Assembly: GCF_004310335.1 (NCBI RefSeq)
Contig: NZ_SIRS01000002.1
Span: forward strand, 248,001 to 312,000
DNA: 64,000 nucleotides
From: Hyunsoonleella pacifica
GTDB lineage: Bacteria > Bacteroidota > Bacteroidia > Flavobacteriales > Flavobacteriaceae
Reading direction: 5' to 3'
The translations under genes and the position numbers were made by a program. How positions within the stretch are numbered: position 1 is the first letter of the stretch; each line of letters begins with the position of its first letter. Of the stretch, positions 9,222 to 18,308 are shown piece by piece. Below the pieces are notes generated by a model that was given only the letters and a program-made list of their open reading frames with translations, was not told the DNA's origin and did not search any database.

Positions 9222-10985
9222 ATGAGTTTTATTAAAAGGGTTTTATCTACAATAGTAGGGATTTTTGTGTTTTTGGCACTTTGTTTTATAGGTTTGATAA
9301 TAATAAGCGCACTTTTTGGTGGCTCTTCAGAAGAAGTAGTTCAGGTAAAGTCAAATTCTGTATTAGATCTAAAGTTAGATTTTCCCATTAACGATTATGC
9401 AGGTAAAACTGTTTTTAAAGAATATCCTTTTTTAAATGAAGATGAAAGAAACGGTTTATTCAACTTAGTTGATGCCATAAGATATGCGAAGACTGATGAT
9501 AAAATAAAAGGAATATCCATTGATAATAATTTTGTCATGGCTGGTATTACACAAATAAAAACATTACGGGATGCTTTAATAGACTTTAAGGCGTCGGGTA
9601 AGTTTATAGTGTCGTATGCTGATGTACTTACGCAAAAGGATTATTACTTAAGCTCAGTTGCTGATACTATTTATATTAATCCAGCTGGTATGATGGAATT
9701 TAAAGGGTTATACACTGAGCGTTTGTATTTTAAGGATTTTCAAGAGAAATCTGGAATTAAAATGGAGGTAGTGCGTCATGGAAAATATAAAAGTGCCGTA
9801 GAACCATTTTTAGAAAACGAAATGAGCGATAATAATCGTGAGCAAATTTCGGTGTATTTAAACGGACTTTGGTCTGAAATAAAAAAAGAAGTTTCAGAGA
9901 CTAGAAATGTATCAGTAGAACAATTAGATATAATTGCTGATAGTTTGTTGGCAAGAACACCAGAGCTAGCTGTATCTTCTAAATTAGTAGATAAAATTGC
10001 TTATCATGATGAGTTTGTTAATGGTTTAAAACATGCAATCGGTATTGCTGAAGATAAAGATTTAAATAGTGTTTCCATAGAAGAGTATGCGAGATATGCT
10101 GCTCCTAAATTAAAAGCTAAGTCTAGTGAACATAAAATAGCAGTAATTTATGCTGAAGGCGATATTATGTATGGAGAAGGAGATAAGGGTATTGTTGGAC
10201 ATATAACGATGAATGAATCCATTAAAAAGGCAAGGGATGATAAGCGTATTAAAGCTATTGTGTTGAGAATTAATTCCCCAGGAGGAAGTGCATTAGCTAG
10301 TGAATTAATTTGGAGAGAAATAGAGCTAACTAAAAAAGTAAAACCTGTTATTGTTTCTATGGGTAATTTGGCAGCTTCTGGTGGTTATTATATCGCTGCA
10401 AATGCTGATAAGATTATAGCAGAACCTACAACAATTACTGGTAGTATAGGGGTATTTGGTACTTTGCCAAACTTTAAAAACCTTGCTGATGATATGGGGA
10501 TAAATGCAGAACAAGTAACAACTAACACAAATGCTGTTACCTATAGTGTCTTTGAGCCACTCAATGAAAATCAATATAAATATATAGAAGAAGGAATTAT
10601 TGACGTATATGGTTTATTTACAAAACGCGTTGCAGATGGACGTAATTTAACAGCAGAACAAGTAGAAGAAATAGCTCAAGGACGTGTTTGGACAGGTAAT
10701 GATGCTCTAGATAGAGGTTTGGTAGATGAATTAGGAGGACTAGATTTAGCACTACAATATGCTGCTGATGCTGCAGAAATTGAAGATTATAAAATTAAAG
10801 AATTCCCAGTGTTTGAAAAGAATTTGGATGAAATGCTAGAAAGTTTTGGTTTGGCAAAAGCCAAAGAGCAAATTTTAGCCGAAGAACTTGGGGAAGAAAA
10901 CTACAAGCTAATTAAAGAGGTAAAACGTTTGTCACAGAAAAAGGGTATTCAGCTAATGTTTCCTTTCAGTACAGAGATAAAATAA
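9222..10985 (+). CDS. sppA: signal peptide peptidase SppA, 67K type
   Basis: A membrane-anchored serine protease of 587 residues, built as the tandem two-domain (long) form. A transmembrane anchor lies at ~8-32. The catalytic Lys is Lys190 in GKYKSAVEPF, and the nucleophile is Ser386 in NLAASGGYY; the conserved INSPGGSA turn lies at 351-357. SppA digests leftover signal peptides in the cytoplasmic membrane. A TAGATTTG element (9139-9146) lies upstream and is a plausible promoter -7 element. The gene is followed by a hairpin at 11004-11031 and seems to be transcribed alone. Confidence 0.93.
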   Translation: MSFIKRVLSTIVGIFVFLALCFIGLIIISALFGGSSEEVVQVKSNSVLDLKLDFPINDYAGKTVFKEYPFLNEDERNGLFNLVDAIRYAKTDDKIKGISIDNNFVMAGITQIKTLRDALIDFKASGKFIVSYADVLTQKDYYLSSVADTIYINPAGMMEFKGLYTERLYFKDFQEKSGIKMEVVRHGKYKSAVEPFLENEMSDNNREQISVYLNGLWSEIKKEVSETRNVSVEQLDIIADSLLARTPELAVSSKLVDKIAYHDEFVNGLKHAIGIAEDKDLNSVSIEEYARYAAPKLKAKSSEHKIAVIYAEGDIMYGEGDKGIVGHITMNESIKKARDDKRIKAIVLRINSPGGSALASELIWREIELTKKVKPVIVSMGNLAASGGYYIAANADKIIAEPTTITGSIGVFGTLPNFKNLADDMGINAEQVTTNTNAVTYSVFEPLNENQYKYIEEGIIDVYGLFTKRVADGRNLTAEQVEEIAQGRVWTGNDALDRGLVDELGGLDLALQYAADAAEIEDYKIKEFPVFEKNLDEMLESFGLAKAKEQILAEELGEENYKLIKEVKRLSQKKGIQLMFPFSTEIK

Positions 10986-11491
10986 GATCAATTTTGTATA
11001 AATAAAAAAGCAAACTTAGATTCGCTTTTTTATCTTTTCATTTATCAAAAGAACAGTATAATCTGGTAGTAATACGAATTTCTAATTCAGCAAAACTCTC
11101 AAATACTAGTTAAAAACAGAAAGAAAAATCTTTCAATTCCACTTATGATAATAGAATTTTTGTTGCAGGCTACTTCAATGATAGAATAATAATTTTTTTG
11201 AAGTTTTCAATCAAAAAAAGTTTTCAAAAAGTTATAGCATATAATATTCTGTAAATTAATACATTACATTCTTCTGTATTTGGTTTACACTCTATGTTAT
11301 TCGGTTTAAAAACTTCTCTTAATATAACTTCATCTCTTAACATTTGTCAATAAATAATTGGTTAACCAAAAAAAATGTGTATTTTAGCGAAAATAATTGC
11401 TTTTTATCGATATTTTTAAAATAATAGTTGTGACCTCAAAAATAAAGTAGTGTCTAAACAGCAAACAGTGTAAAATTTAAACTCTCATAAA
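10986..11491. other. 506-base gene-free region upstream of the secreted-protein cluster
   Basis: I find no open frame worth calling in these 506 bases. The left end holds a terminator-like hairpin (11004-11031). The right end holds a 12-base perfect palindrome TTGGTTAACCAA (11358-11369). About 10 bases after it comes TATTTTAG (11380-11387), close to the TAnnTTTG promoter element. Together these look like a promoter whose -33 box lies in an operator. The rest is AT-rich with nothing recognisable. Confidence 0.4.
11004..11031 (+). terminator. putative terminator after sppA
   Basis: The outer arms AAAAAAGC and GCTTTTTT flank a 12-base loop and are followed by more T. The stem is AT-rich and only moderately stable. 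Confidence 0.5.
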
Positions 11492-12433
11492 TTGTACATA
11501 AACACTAAAATATTTGCCCCTGCTCTCTTTTTACTAGTTTTTCCATTGTTATTATTTTCACAAGTTAAGATTGGAGATAACCCATCCTTAATAGATTCTA
11601 ATTCCATACTAGAATTAGAAAGCAATAATAAAGTTTTAGTCATAACTCGTTTATCACAAACAGAAATAGATGGGCTTGTACCTCTTGAGGGGGCTTTAGT
11701 GTATAATACAGATACCCAATGTATATATGTTTTTGAAGGCACAAACTGGAAGAACCTTTGTAACGAACCTAATATTACTGTTAGTAATACAGGTCCTACC
11801 TCTAATAATATTGGTGATTTTTGGTTTAACAGTACAAACAATAATGTAAGTGTATGGGACGGCAATCAATGGTTGTCAATAACTATTAACCCCCGTCGTG
11901 GTCTAGGCACTCCAGAAGCAGTAATAGTTAATCCAATAGCAGGTGATATTTATGTAGATCAGAGCACAGGAGATATTTACACTTATAATGGTGTAAATTG
12001 GGTACCACTGAATCAAAGCATAGCTGCTGAAAATGGGCTTTCTATTTCTAGTAATACCATACAGCTTGGAGGTATACTAACTACTCCAACGGTAATAACT
12101 ACCAACAATATTAACACCTTAGCGATTCAAGGTCTGGATGATACGTTTTTGGATAATAACAACAATAGTATAGTAGTGGTAGATAACACTTCTGGTGTAC
12201 TAAAAAAAGTTTCAGCAACAAATTTAGTTACTCAAGAGCAAGTTGTTATAACAGCTACCGAAGGGCAAACACAATTTGCACCACCTAGAATAATAACAGA
12301 TGTAAATAAAATAGATGTCTATAGAAACGGAGCCCGTATAGCGTTTTCCTTAGTTAATGCTACGACCATTGAAGTAGAGGCAGAGGCTACGTGTTTTGAA
12401 GGTGATGAAATACGTATAGTACAAATAAATTAA
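11492..12433 (+). CDS. secreted protein with phage-tail-fibre-like modules (cluster member 1)
   Basis: The protein has 313 residues. The only usable start in the open frame (which opens at 11474) is TTG at 11492. It gives a good signal peptide (to ~24, LFSQV), so I keep it although ATG is expected. Two copies of a GDxW/Y...YxGxxW module are visible (GDFWFNSTNN, then GDIYVDQSTGDIYTYNGVNW). The C-terminal ~45 residues (KIDVYRNGARI ... EGDEIRIVQIN) form a module shared with the next gene. Such modules resemble the trimerising or knob parts of phage tail fibres. It is the first of four same-strand genes (to 15089) that probably form one exported surface structure. The function is unknown. Confidence 0.7.
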   Translation: MYINTKIFAPALFLLVFPLLLFSQVKIGDNPSLIDSNSILELESNNKVLVITRLSQTEIDGLVPLEGALVYNTDTQCIYVFEGTNWKNLCNEPNITVSNTGPTSNNIGDFWFNSTNNNVSVWDGNQWLSITINPRRGLGTPEAVIVNPIAGDIYVDQSTGDIYTYNGVNWVPLNQSIAAENGLSISSNTIQLGGILTTPTVITTNNINTLAIQGLDDTFLDNNNNSIVVVDNTSGVLKKVSATNLVTQEQVVITATEGQTQFAPPRIITDVNKIDVYRNGARIAFSLVNATTIEVEAEATCFEGDEIRIVQIN

Positions 12434-12475
12434 TTAATAGCAATAAATTTTTTAAATAATTAAACCCTAGAACAC

Positions 12476-13180
12476 ATGAATCGAAAATTTTTAAAATTAG
12501 GATTAGCATTGATAGCTATTTTCATATTTAGCTTAGGTAATGCACAACAAACAACAGGAGATGTTGGTAAAACAGAAGATATTGGAAGATCTTCAGCTCT
12601 TAATGGTACAATTAGAGTAATTGATAATAAAGGAACTAAAAAGTTTTTACAAGTTAAAAATGGTATTACATTGTTAACTGATGCCACACCAGATGGCGGT
12701 ATTGTATCTACATGGCAATTAGGAGGTACGCTAACTGATGATACGTATATAGATGCTTCAGGAGCAGTTTTTGCATTAGATGGTTTAGAATTAGTAGATA
12801 CAGCAACAGATGCTCCATCTACTGATGCTACTGATGGCTCAACGGCTGCGCCAGGAGGAACAGCAACTGGTACAGGTTGGACCATATTAGTTAGAGATGA
12901 AGCTACTGGAGAAACAAAAAAATTATTGGCAACAGATGTTGTGGCAGCAGGACAATTAACTGCTACTGCAGCAACAGACGGTACAGCTCCAGCTTTAACA
13001 GATGGCTCAATTCCTGCCGTATATCAAAAAGTATGGGTGTACAGAAATGGAGCTAAGTTAGTTGCAAATGTAGATTATACGGTTGCTGCAGGAGCAGTTA
13101 CACTAGTTCCAAGTACTACAGCACCAAACGATTGGGAAATCTTTGCAGGAGACGTATTTGAAGTTCAGTGGATTAACTAA
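12476..13180 (+). CDS. secreted protein with VIDNKGT and VYRNGA modules (cluster member 2)
   Basis: The protein has 234 residues with a clear signal peptide (1-23, SLGNAQQ). The N-terminal motif IRVIDNKGTKKFL is repeated in the next gene, and the shared bases are nearly identical (about 12617 and 13282). The middle is rich in Ala, Thr, Asp and Gly. The C-terminus (KVWVYRNGAKLVANVDYTV ... FAGDVFEVQWIN) repeats the C-terminal module of the previous protein. This suggests duplication and shuffling of modules inside one cluster. No catalytic motif is visible, and a structural or adhesive role is the simplest reading. Confidence 0.75.
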   Translation: MNRKFLKLGLALIAIFIFSLGNAQQTTGDVGKTEDIGRSSALNGTIRVIDNKGTKKFLQVKNGITLLTDATPDGGIVSTWQLGGTLTDDTYIDASGAVFALDGLELVDTATDAPSTDATDGSTAAPGGTATGTGWTILVRDEATGETKKLLATDVVAAGQLTATAATDGTAPALTDGSIPAVYQKVWVYRNGAKLVANVDYTVAAGAVTLVPSTTAPNDWEIFAGDVFEVQWIN

Positions 13181-13190
13181 AACCACCCCA

Positions 13191-13949
13191 ATGTTAAGTT
13201 TCTTATTTAAAAAATACAAATATTCTATCATACTAGTCTTGATCTTGGTTGCAGTTACTGCAACCAATGCTCAAGAAGTTAGGGTAATTGATAATAAAGG
13301 AACTTTAGAAACCATTAGGAATAACCAAGTTACTACGGCTAGCGTAGCGCCCACAGATCCTGTAGAAGGAGATATCTGGTACGATACCAGTGGAACCACT
13401 AGAGTAACAAAAACCTATGATGGCACCAATTGGATAGCCAATGATAGCAATGTTTATAACGGTGTTTTTATAGTTTCTGCTGCTGGAATAACTACGGTTT
13501 CTGCAGTGCCTTTCCAGCCAACTCAAGTTACTTTTCAAGCGCATGCCAATGTTGAGAATTTAGATATTAATGCCGATAATGCTGTTGGAAATAATGCTAG
13601 GGGTATTAGTAATTCTTATGGAACGATGAATGGTTTTGCAAGATTAAATACTGATAATTCTATAACCCAACAAGTCATTTATGTTGGTGGTCATGGGAAT
13701 TCTATTAACGATATCTCAAGATTTGCAAGTAGCAGTAACTGTTTGGGTCTGCGTTATGGTGATCAAAATGGAAATAATTTAGGAGTTATATCAGGAGCGT
13801 TAACTAGTTTTACTCTAGATGGTTTTACGATTAACGTAACTTATACCAATGGTGTAATTACAAATAATAGTACAAACCCAGTTTTGAGGGTACAGCCAAA
13901 CGATGTGCAAAATGAAGATTTAGTAGTATTATTTACAGCATATAGATAA
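13191..13949 (+). CDS. secreted protein (cluster member 3)
   Basis: The protein has 252 residues from ATG 13191, which I chose because it begins a normal signal peptide (MLSFLFKK ... TNAQE). A TTG at 13143 would overlap the previous gene and add a non-signal stretch. The mature N-terminus has VRVIDNKGT as in member 2, then VEGDIWYDTSGTTRVTKTYD, which resembles the GDxW module of member 1. The remaining ~150 residues are Asn-rich and beta-like, without known motifs. The stop is 3 bases before the next ATG, so member 4 is surely co-transcribed. Confidence 0.75.
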   Translation: MLSFLFKKYKYSIILVLILVAVTATNAQEVRVIDNKGTLETIRNNQVTTASVAPTDPVEGDIWYDTSGTTRVTKTYDGTNWIANDSNVYNGVFIVSAAGITTVSAVPFQPTQVTFQAHANVENLDINADNAVGNNARGISNSYGTMNGFARLNTDNSITQQVIYVGGHGNSINDISRFASSSNCLGLRYGDQNGNNLGVISGALTSFTLDGFTINVTYTNGVITNNSTNPVLRVQPNDVQNEDLVVLFTAYR

Positions 13950-13952
13950 AAT

Positions 13953-15089
13953 ATGAAATATTTCTTCTGTACTTTTTTAATCCTAATAGGAAGTGCTTAT
14001 GCTCAGCCAGCATTTCAAAACTATGGTAATGTACAAATGCATGAAAATGCAGAGGTAGGATTTCATATAGATTTGATTAATGACGGTACGTTTAATGAAA
14101 ACCTTGGTATAGCAGGTTTTTATAATAATGACATAGCACTATCTATTTCAGGCTCTGAAGTACCTAGGTTTTATGACATGGAAGTAGATGTTATAAATCA
14201 TTTGTTTTTAGACATAAATACAGAAGTTGTAAATAGTGTAAGCTATATTGCAGGAGATGTTATCACACCAAGAGAAGACCCTAGTGTATCTATAGACTAT
14301 TTAAATAACTCATTTTACATTTTAGAAGATGATGAGAGAAATACGGATGGTTATGCTAGTTATTCTGGCGATTTGTCTTTTACATTCCCTATAGGTAATA
14401 ATGATAAATTACGCCCTTTAATAACAACCAATGCAACACCAAATACTATAGTTAAAGCTGCATATTTTGATGAAAATCCAAATTTCCCATCAACCTTTAC
14501 TACAAATTTTAACACAGAAGCATTAGAGCCCATAATTGGGGAGGTTAGCATTATAGAGTTTTGGGATTTTGATGGGCCACAAAATTCTTTTGTTACACTA
14601 ACTTGGAACAGCGAAAGTGAAATTGATAATTTAGTCCCAGATTTAAGTAAACTAAGGGTTGTTGGTTGGCATATTACAGATCAGCAATGGAAAGATTTAG
14701 GAAATACAAGTACTACGGGTTCTCTCTCAGAAGGAACGATAACCTCTTTTTTGTTTAACCCATCAGATTATGAAATTATTACATTTGGTGCTTTAATTAC
14801 TGAGGATGATATTAATATTTACAATTTGGTGTCTCCAAATGATGATGGCATAAATGATACATTTACCATTGATGGTATAGAAGCTTTTAATAACGAATTA
14901 ACCATTTTTAATAGATGGGGTTCTGTGGTATATAAAATAGATAATTATAAGAATAATTGGGATGGCGTGGCAAATGTAAAGCATGTGATACAACGCCATA
15001 AAAAAGTACCGGTAGGTACCTATTATTATATTTTAAAGCTAAAAGATTCTAGCAAAACATCTACAGGTTGGCTGTATATAATTTATTAA
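13953..15089 (+). CDS. type IX secretion substrate with type B (gliding-motility-associated) C-terminal domain (cluster member 4)
   Basis: The protein has 378 residues with a signal peptide at 1-17. The body is beta-rich. The last ~90 residues are a CHU_C / type B sorting domain: NLVSPNDDGINDTFTIDG, LTIFNRWGSVVYKI, NNWDGVAN, VPVGTYYYILKL, TGWLYIIY. Such domains direct export through the type IX system and surface attachment with the help of a PorP/SprF-like protein. Being the only member with a sorting signal, it may anchor the three small secreted proteins encoded just upstream. The stop overlaps the stop of the convergent carboxyltransferase gene. Confidence 0.85.
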   Translation: MKYFFCTFLILIGSAYAQPAFQNYGNVQMHENAEVGFHIDLINDGTFNENLGIAGFYNNDIALSISGSEVPRFYDMEVDVINHLFLDINTEVVNSVSYIAGDVITPREDPSVSIDYLNNSFYILEDDERNTDGYASYSGDLSFTFPIGNNDKLRPLITTNATPNTIVKAAYFDENPNFPSTFTTNFNTEALEPIIGEVSIIEFWDFDGPQNSFVTLTWNSESEIDNLVPDLSKLRVVGWHITDQQWKDLGNTSTTGSLSEGTITSFLFNPSDYEIITFGALITEDDINIYNLVSPNDDGINDTFTIDGIEAFNNELTIFNRWGSVVYKIDNYKNNWDGVANVKHVIQRHKKVPVGTYYYILKLKDSSKTSTGWLYIIY

Positions 15090-16729
15090 ACCTGCAAAAC
15101 CCCCAAATTAAATTGCTTTTCAATAGGTGCATGATTAGCAGCTTCAATACCCATGCTAATCCATGTTCTGGTATCTAAAGGATTTATAATACCATCCGTC
15201 CATAAACGCGCAGCGGCATAGTAAGGCGATACTTGGTTATCATACCTAGCTTTAATTTTATTATAGAGTTCGGTTTCCTTTTCTTTAGTAAAGGTTTCAC
15301 CTTGTTTTTCTAGAGAAGCCTTTTCAATCTGTAATAATACTTTAGCGGCAGAGTTTCCACTCATTACAGCAAGTTCTGCACTAGGCCATGCAAAAATCAA
15401 TCTCGGGTCATACGCTTTTCCACACATGGCATAATTACCAGCCCCATAACTATTACCAATAACCACAGTAAATTTTGGCACAACAGAATTACTAACCGCA
15501 TTTACCATTTTAGCACCATCCTTTATAATACCAGAATGCTCACTTTTACTGCCCACCATAAAGCCAGTAACATCCTGTAAAAACACTAACGGAATTTTCT
15601 TTTGGTTACAATTTGCAATAAAACGTGTAGCCTTATCAGCAGAATCATTATAAATCACACCACCAAATTGCATTTCGGTGGGCTTTGTTTTAGATCCAGT
15701 AGTTTTTACTATTTGCCTTTGGTTAGCCACAATACCAACTGCCCAACCATCAATTCTAGCATAACAGGTAATAATGGTTTGCCCATAACCCGCCTTGTAT
15801 TCTTCATACTCAGAGTTATCCACTAGGCGTTTTATAATTTCATACATATCGTATTGATCAGCACGACTTTTGGGCAAAATACCAAACATGTCTTCAGGAT
15901 TTTCAGCGGGTTTTTTAGCCTCAATGCGGTTAAAACCAGCTTTATCATAATCCCCAATTTTATCAACGATGTTTTTTATTTTGTCTAAGGCATCTTTATC
16001 GTCTTTGGCTTTATAATCAGTAACCCCAGAGATTTCACAATGTGTAGTAGCTCCACCCAGAGTTTCATTATCAATGCTTTCCCCAATAGCAGCTTTTACT
16101 AAATAACTACCTGCAAGAAAGATACTTCCGGTTTTATCAACAATCAACGCTTCATCACTCATAATAGGGAGGTAGGCACCACCCGCAACACAGCTACCCA
16201 TAACCGCAGCAATTTGCGTAATACCCATACTACTCATAATGGCATTATTCCTAAAAATACGTCCAAAATGTTCTTTATCAGGGAAAATTTCATCCTGCAT
16301 TGGCAAATACACTCCAGCTGAATCTACCAAATAAATAATCGGTAGTCGGTTTTCAATAGCAATTTCTTGAGCACGTAAATTCTTTTTCCCCGTAATAGGA
16401 AACCACGCCCCAGCCTTTACTGTAGCATCATTAGCCACCACAATACACTGTTTTCCTTTTATGTACCCAATTTTCACAACCACACCACCAGAAGGGCAAC
16501 CGCCATGTTCCGGATACATATCTTCTCCTGCAAAAGCACCAATTTCAATAGACTTTGCCTTGTCATCCAACAAATAAACAATACGCTCTCTAGCAGTAAG
16601 CTTCCCTTTGCTATGAAGCTTTTCAATACGTGATTTTCCGCCACCTAAGCTTACTTTAGCTAATCGTTTATTGAGTTCAGAGACTAATAATTTATTGTGA
16701 TCTTCATTTTTATTGAAGTTGATATCCAT
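15086..16729 (-). CDS. mccB: acyl-CoA carboxylase carboxyltransferase (methylcrotonyl-CoA carboxylase beta type)
   Basis: The protein has 547 residues and covers both crotonase-like halves of a biotin-dependent carboxyltransferase. Motifs are TARERIVYLLD, DSAGVYLPMQDEIFPDKEHF, MGSCVAGGAYLPIMSDE, FLQDVTGFMVG and YGAGNYAMCGKAYDPR. These fit the methylcrotonyl-CoA type better than propionyl-CoA carboxylase, from memory of the human MCCB pattern. It moves carboxyl groups from carboxybiotin to an acyl-CoA, most likely in leucine breakdown. The biotin carboxylase subunit is not in this window. Its start diverges from the doxX promoter. Confidence 0.88.
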   Translation of the reverse strand: MDINFNKNEDHNKLLVSELNKRLAKVSLGGGKSRIEKLHSKGKLTARERIVYLLDDKAKSIEIGAFAGEDMYPEHGGCPSGGVVVKIGYIKGKQCIVVANDATVKAGAWFPITGKKNLRAQEIAIENRLPIIYLVDSAGVYLPMQDEIFPDKEHFGRIFRNNAIMSSMGITQIAAVMGSCVAGGAYLPIMSDEALIVDKTGSIFLAGSYLVKAAIGESIDNETLGGATTHCEISGVTDYKAKDDKDALDKIKNIVDKIGDYDKAGFNRIEAKKPAENPEDMFGILPKSRADQYDMYEIIKRLVDNSEYEEYKAGYGQTIITCYARIDGWAVGIVANQRQIVKTTGSKTKPTEMQFGGVIYNDSADKATRFIANCNQKKIPLVFLQDVTGFMVGSKSEHSGIIKDGAKMVNAVSNSVVPKFTVVIGNSYGAGNYAMCGKAYDPRLIFAWPSAELAVMSGNSAAKVLLQIEKASLEKQGETFTKEKETELYNKIKARYDNQVSPYYAAARLWTDGIINPLDTRTWISMGIEAANHAPIEKQFNLGVLQV

Positions 16730-16810
16730 AGGTGTATTTATTTGTACACGAATTTACGAAACCAATTCCTGTCTAAAAAGTGAATAATTTGTTAAAATAT
16801 ATAACATGGA

Positions 16811-16851
16811 AATATGTTCCTTGGAATATAAATTTATTTTACGTAGTTTTG
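16811..16851 (+). promoter_or_regulatory. promoter with overlapping imperfect TTCC..GGAA palindrome (putative MarR operator)
   Basis: TTG at 16821-16823 and TAGTTTTG at 16844-16851 are 20 bases apart, which fits the Bacteroidota promoter pattern. The -33 box lies in an imperfect palindrome ATATGTTCCTTGGAATATA (16812-16830). Its TTCC/GGAA core resembles the perfect palindrome ahead of the pirin gene (18271-18294). A repressor bound here would cover the -33 box. Confidence 0.5.
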
Positions 16852-16874
16852 TCATGTAATTAAAAACAATCAAA

Positions 16875-17231
16875 ATGAAAACAAATAAAATAATCTATTA
16901 TATAGCAACAGTAGTATTAACAGCTGTAATGCTATTTTCAGTAAGTATGTACTTCTTTCAACACGACATGATTAAAGGAGCATTTGAGAGTTTTGGATAT
17001 CCAACATATATAATATATCCTTATGCTATAATAAAACTATTAGGTTTAGTAGCTTTGTGGCTGCCTGGGTATAAAACATTAAAAGAATGGGCTTATGCAG
17101 GTTTCTTTTATGCTTTTGTATTGGCCTTTTTTGCGCATTACATGATAGGTGATGGGCAACAAGGAACAGCAGTAATAGCCTTAATAGCTTTAGCTGTTTC
17201 TTATATATTTTATAAAAGGATAAATAAATAA
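16875..17231 (+). CDS. DoxX family membrane protein
   Basis: The protein has 118 residues with four transmembrane helices (~8-28, 43-62, 70-90, 95-113) and very little outside the membrane. Layout and length match DoxX-like proteins, some of which act with quinol oxidases or detoxifying oxidoreductases. It is first in a unit with FMN reductase (17 bases downstream), MarR and two pirins, which points to a role in handling quinones or electrophiles. The promoter is described at 16811-16851. Confidence 0.8.
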   Translation: MKTNKIIYYIATVVLTAVMLFSVSMYFFQHDMIKGAFESFGYPTYIIYPYAIIKLLGLVALWLPGYKTLKEWAYAGFFYAFVLAFFAHYMIGDGQQGTAVIALIALAVSYIFYKRINK

Positions 17232-17248
17232 TAAAAAACATAAACGCA

Positions 17249-17779
17249 ATGAAAAAAATAATAGCATTTGCAGGAACAAATAGTAAAACCTCAATAAATA
17301 AACAGTTAGCAATATATGCATCAAGCTTAGTTGAAGACGTAGCGGTAGATGTATTAGATTTAAACGATTTTGAATTACCTATTTATGGTATCGATTTAGA
17401 AAACGAAAAAGGTATACCAGATAATGCCAAAACGTTTTTAGAACATATAAAATCATCAGATGGTATCATCTTATCTCTTGCAGAACACAATGGTGCTTAT
17501 GCCACGGTATTTAAAAATATTTTTGACTGGATGTCTCGAATAGACGGTAAGCTTTGGAGTGAAAAACCTATGCTTTTAATGGCAACCTCACCAGGAGGTA
17601 GAGGAGGAGCAACTGTTTTAGAAGTAGCCAAAGGACGTTTTCCTTTTATGGGTGGTAATATAGTAGCAGATTTTAGTTTTCCATCATTTTTTGATAACTT
17701 TTCAGAAGGAAAAATCACAAATGAAGATTTGGATAAACAACTAAAAGAAAAAGTGGAAACTTTTAAAGTAGCTCTATAA
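17249..17779 (+). CDS. NADPH-dependent FMN reductase family protein (azoreductase/chromate-quinone reductase type)
   Basis: A flavodoxin-fold enzyme of 176 residues. The phosphate loop is FAGTNSKTSINKQL (~6-19). EHNGAYATVFKNIFDW (~79-94) and SPGGRGGATVLE are the family landmarks for FMN binding. Members reduce quinones, azo dyes or chromate with NAD(P)H. Being placed between DoxX and a MarR regulator supports two-electron quinone reduction under regulation by that regulator. Confidence 0.87.
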   Translation: MKKIIAFAGTNSKTSINKQLAIYASSLVEDVAVDVLDLNDFELPIYGIDLENEKGIPDNAKTFLEHIKSSDGIILSLAEHNGAYATVFKNIFDWMSRIDGKLWSEKPMLLMATSPGGRGGATVLEVAKGRFPFMGGNIVADFSFPSFFDNFSEGKITNEDLDKQLKEKVETFKVAL

Positions 17780-17794
17780 CTATTAATTGAGACT

Positions 17795-17820
17795 GAGTAC
17801 TGAACACTGAATACTAAACA
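17795..17820 (+). repeat. short intergenic repeat family B (CTGAGTACTGAA type), copy 1
   Basis: GACTGAGTACTGAACACTGA-type sequence lies immediately before the marR ATG. Related strings occur at 24548-24574 and 25645-25690, also right before start codons. Confidence 0.5.
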
Positions 17821-18258
17821 ATGGGAGACATTTCAAAGGATATAAAATCTAAATTTGTTAATAACAAAGTAAAGGCGATGTTAAATATTATTTACACCGC
17901 TAATTGGATAAATAGTATTCACAATGAATTTTTTAAACCCTATGGATTATCTCCTCAGCAGTTTAATATTTTAAGAATTCTTAGAGGGGCAGGTGAGCCA
18001 CTTAAAGTGCAAGAAATTAAAGCACGTATGATAGAGCGCGCACCCAATGCCACTCGACTTATGGATAAACTCTGTGATAAAAGTTTAATAAATAGGTTGC
18101 CTTGTCCTGGAGACAGACGTGTTGTACATATTGAAATTACAGATGTAGGTTTAGGACTATTAAAGCAAATAGAGGCTAACTTAAAGGATGATTTGTTAAG
18201 TAATTTATCTGAAGAAGAAGCTGGTACTTTAAGTGATTTATTAGATAAAATAAGATAA
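17821..18258 (+). CDS. MarR family transcriptional regulator
   Basis: The protein has 145 residues with the winged-helix core: YGLSPQQFNILRILRGAG (helix 2-3), LKVQEIKARMIERAPNATRLMDKL (recognition helix) and the wing RLPCPGDRRVVHIEITD. It resembles the MarR/MhqR-like repressors that sense quinones or hypochlorite. One Cys (in DKLCDKS, ~83) and one in the wing (PCPGD) could be redox sensors; this is inference. Matching TTTCC..GGAAA palindromes lie upstream of doxX and of pirin 1, so it probably represses both. Confidence 0.88.
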   Translation: MGDISKDIKSKFVNNKVKAMLNIIYTANWINSIHNEFFKPYGLSPQQFNILRILRGAGEPLKVQEIKARMIERAPNATRLMDKLCDKSLINRLPCPGDRRVVHIEITDVGLGLLKQIEANLKDDLLSNLSEEEAGTLSDLLDKIR

Positions 18259-18270
18259 AAAAATTTGCAC

Positions 18271-18294
18271 AAATAGTTTCCATGGAAACTATTT
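18271..18294. promoter_or_regulatory. perfect 24-base palindrome upstream of pirin 1 (putative MarR operator)
   Basis: The core is GTTTCCATGGAAAC, extended on both sides by AAATA / TATTT, giving a perfect inverted repeat of 24 bases. It lies between a TTTG (18264-18267) and the pirin ATG at 18309, that is, inside the promoter. The marR gene ends 12 bases upstream. Confidence 0.65.
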
Positions 18295-18308
18295 AAAACG
18301 AAAGTATT

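Noticed and set aside
12460-12885. Minus-strand open frame rich in Val, Pro, Ala and Ser
   Set aside because: Antisense to the Ala/Thr-rich part of secreted cluster member 2; a composition effect without signal or family motif.
13143-13190. TTG start that would lengthen cluster member 3 upstream
   Set aside because: It overlaps the end of member 2 and puts a non-signal stretch before a good signal peptide that begins at ATG 13191.
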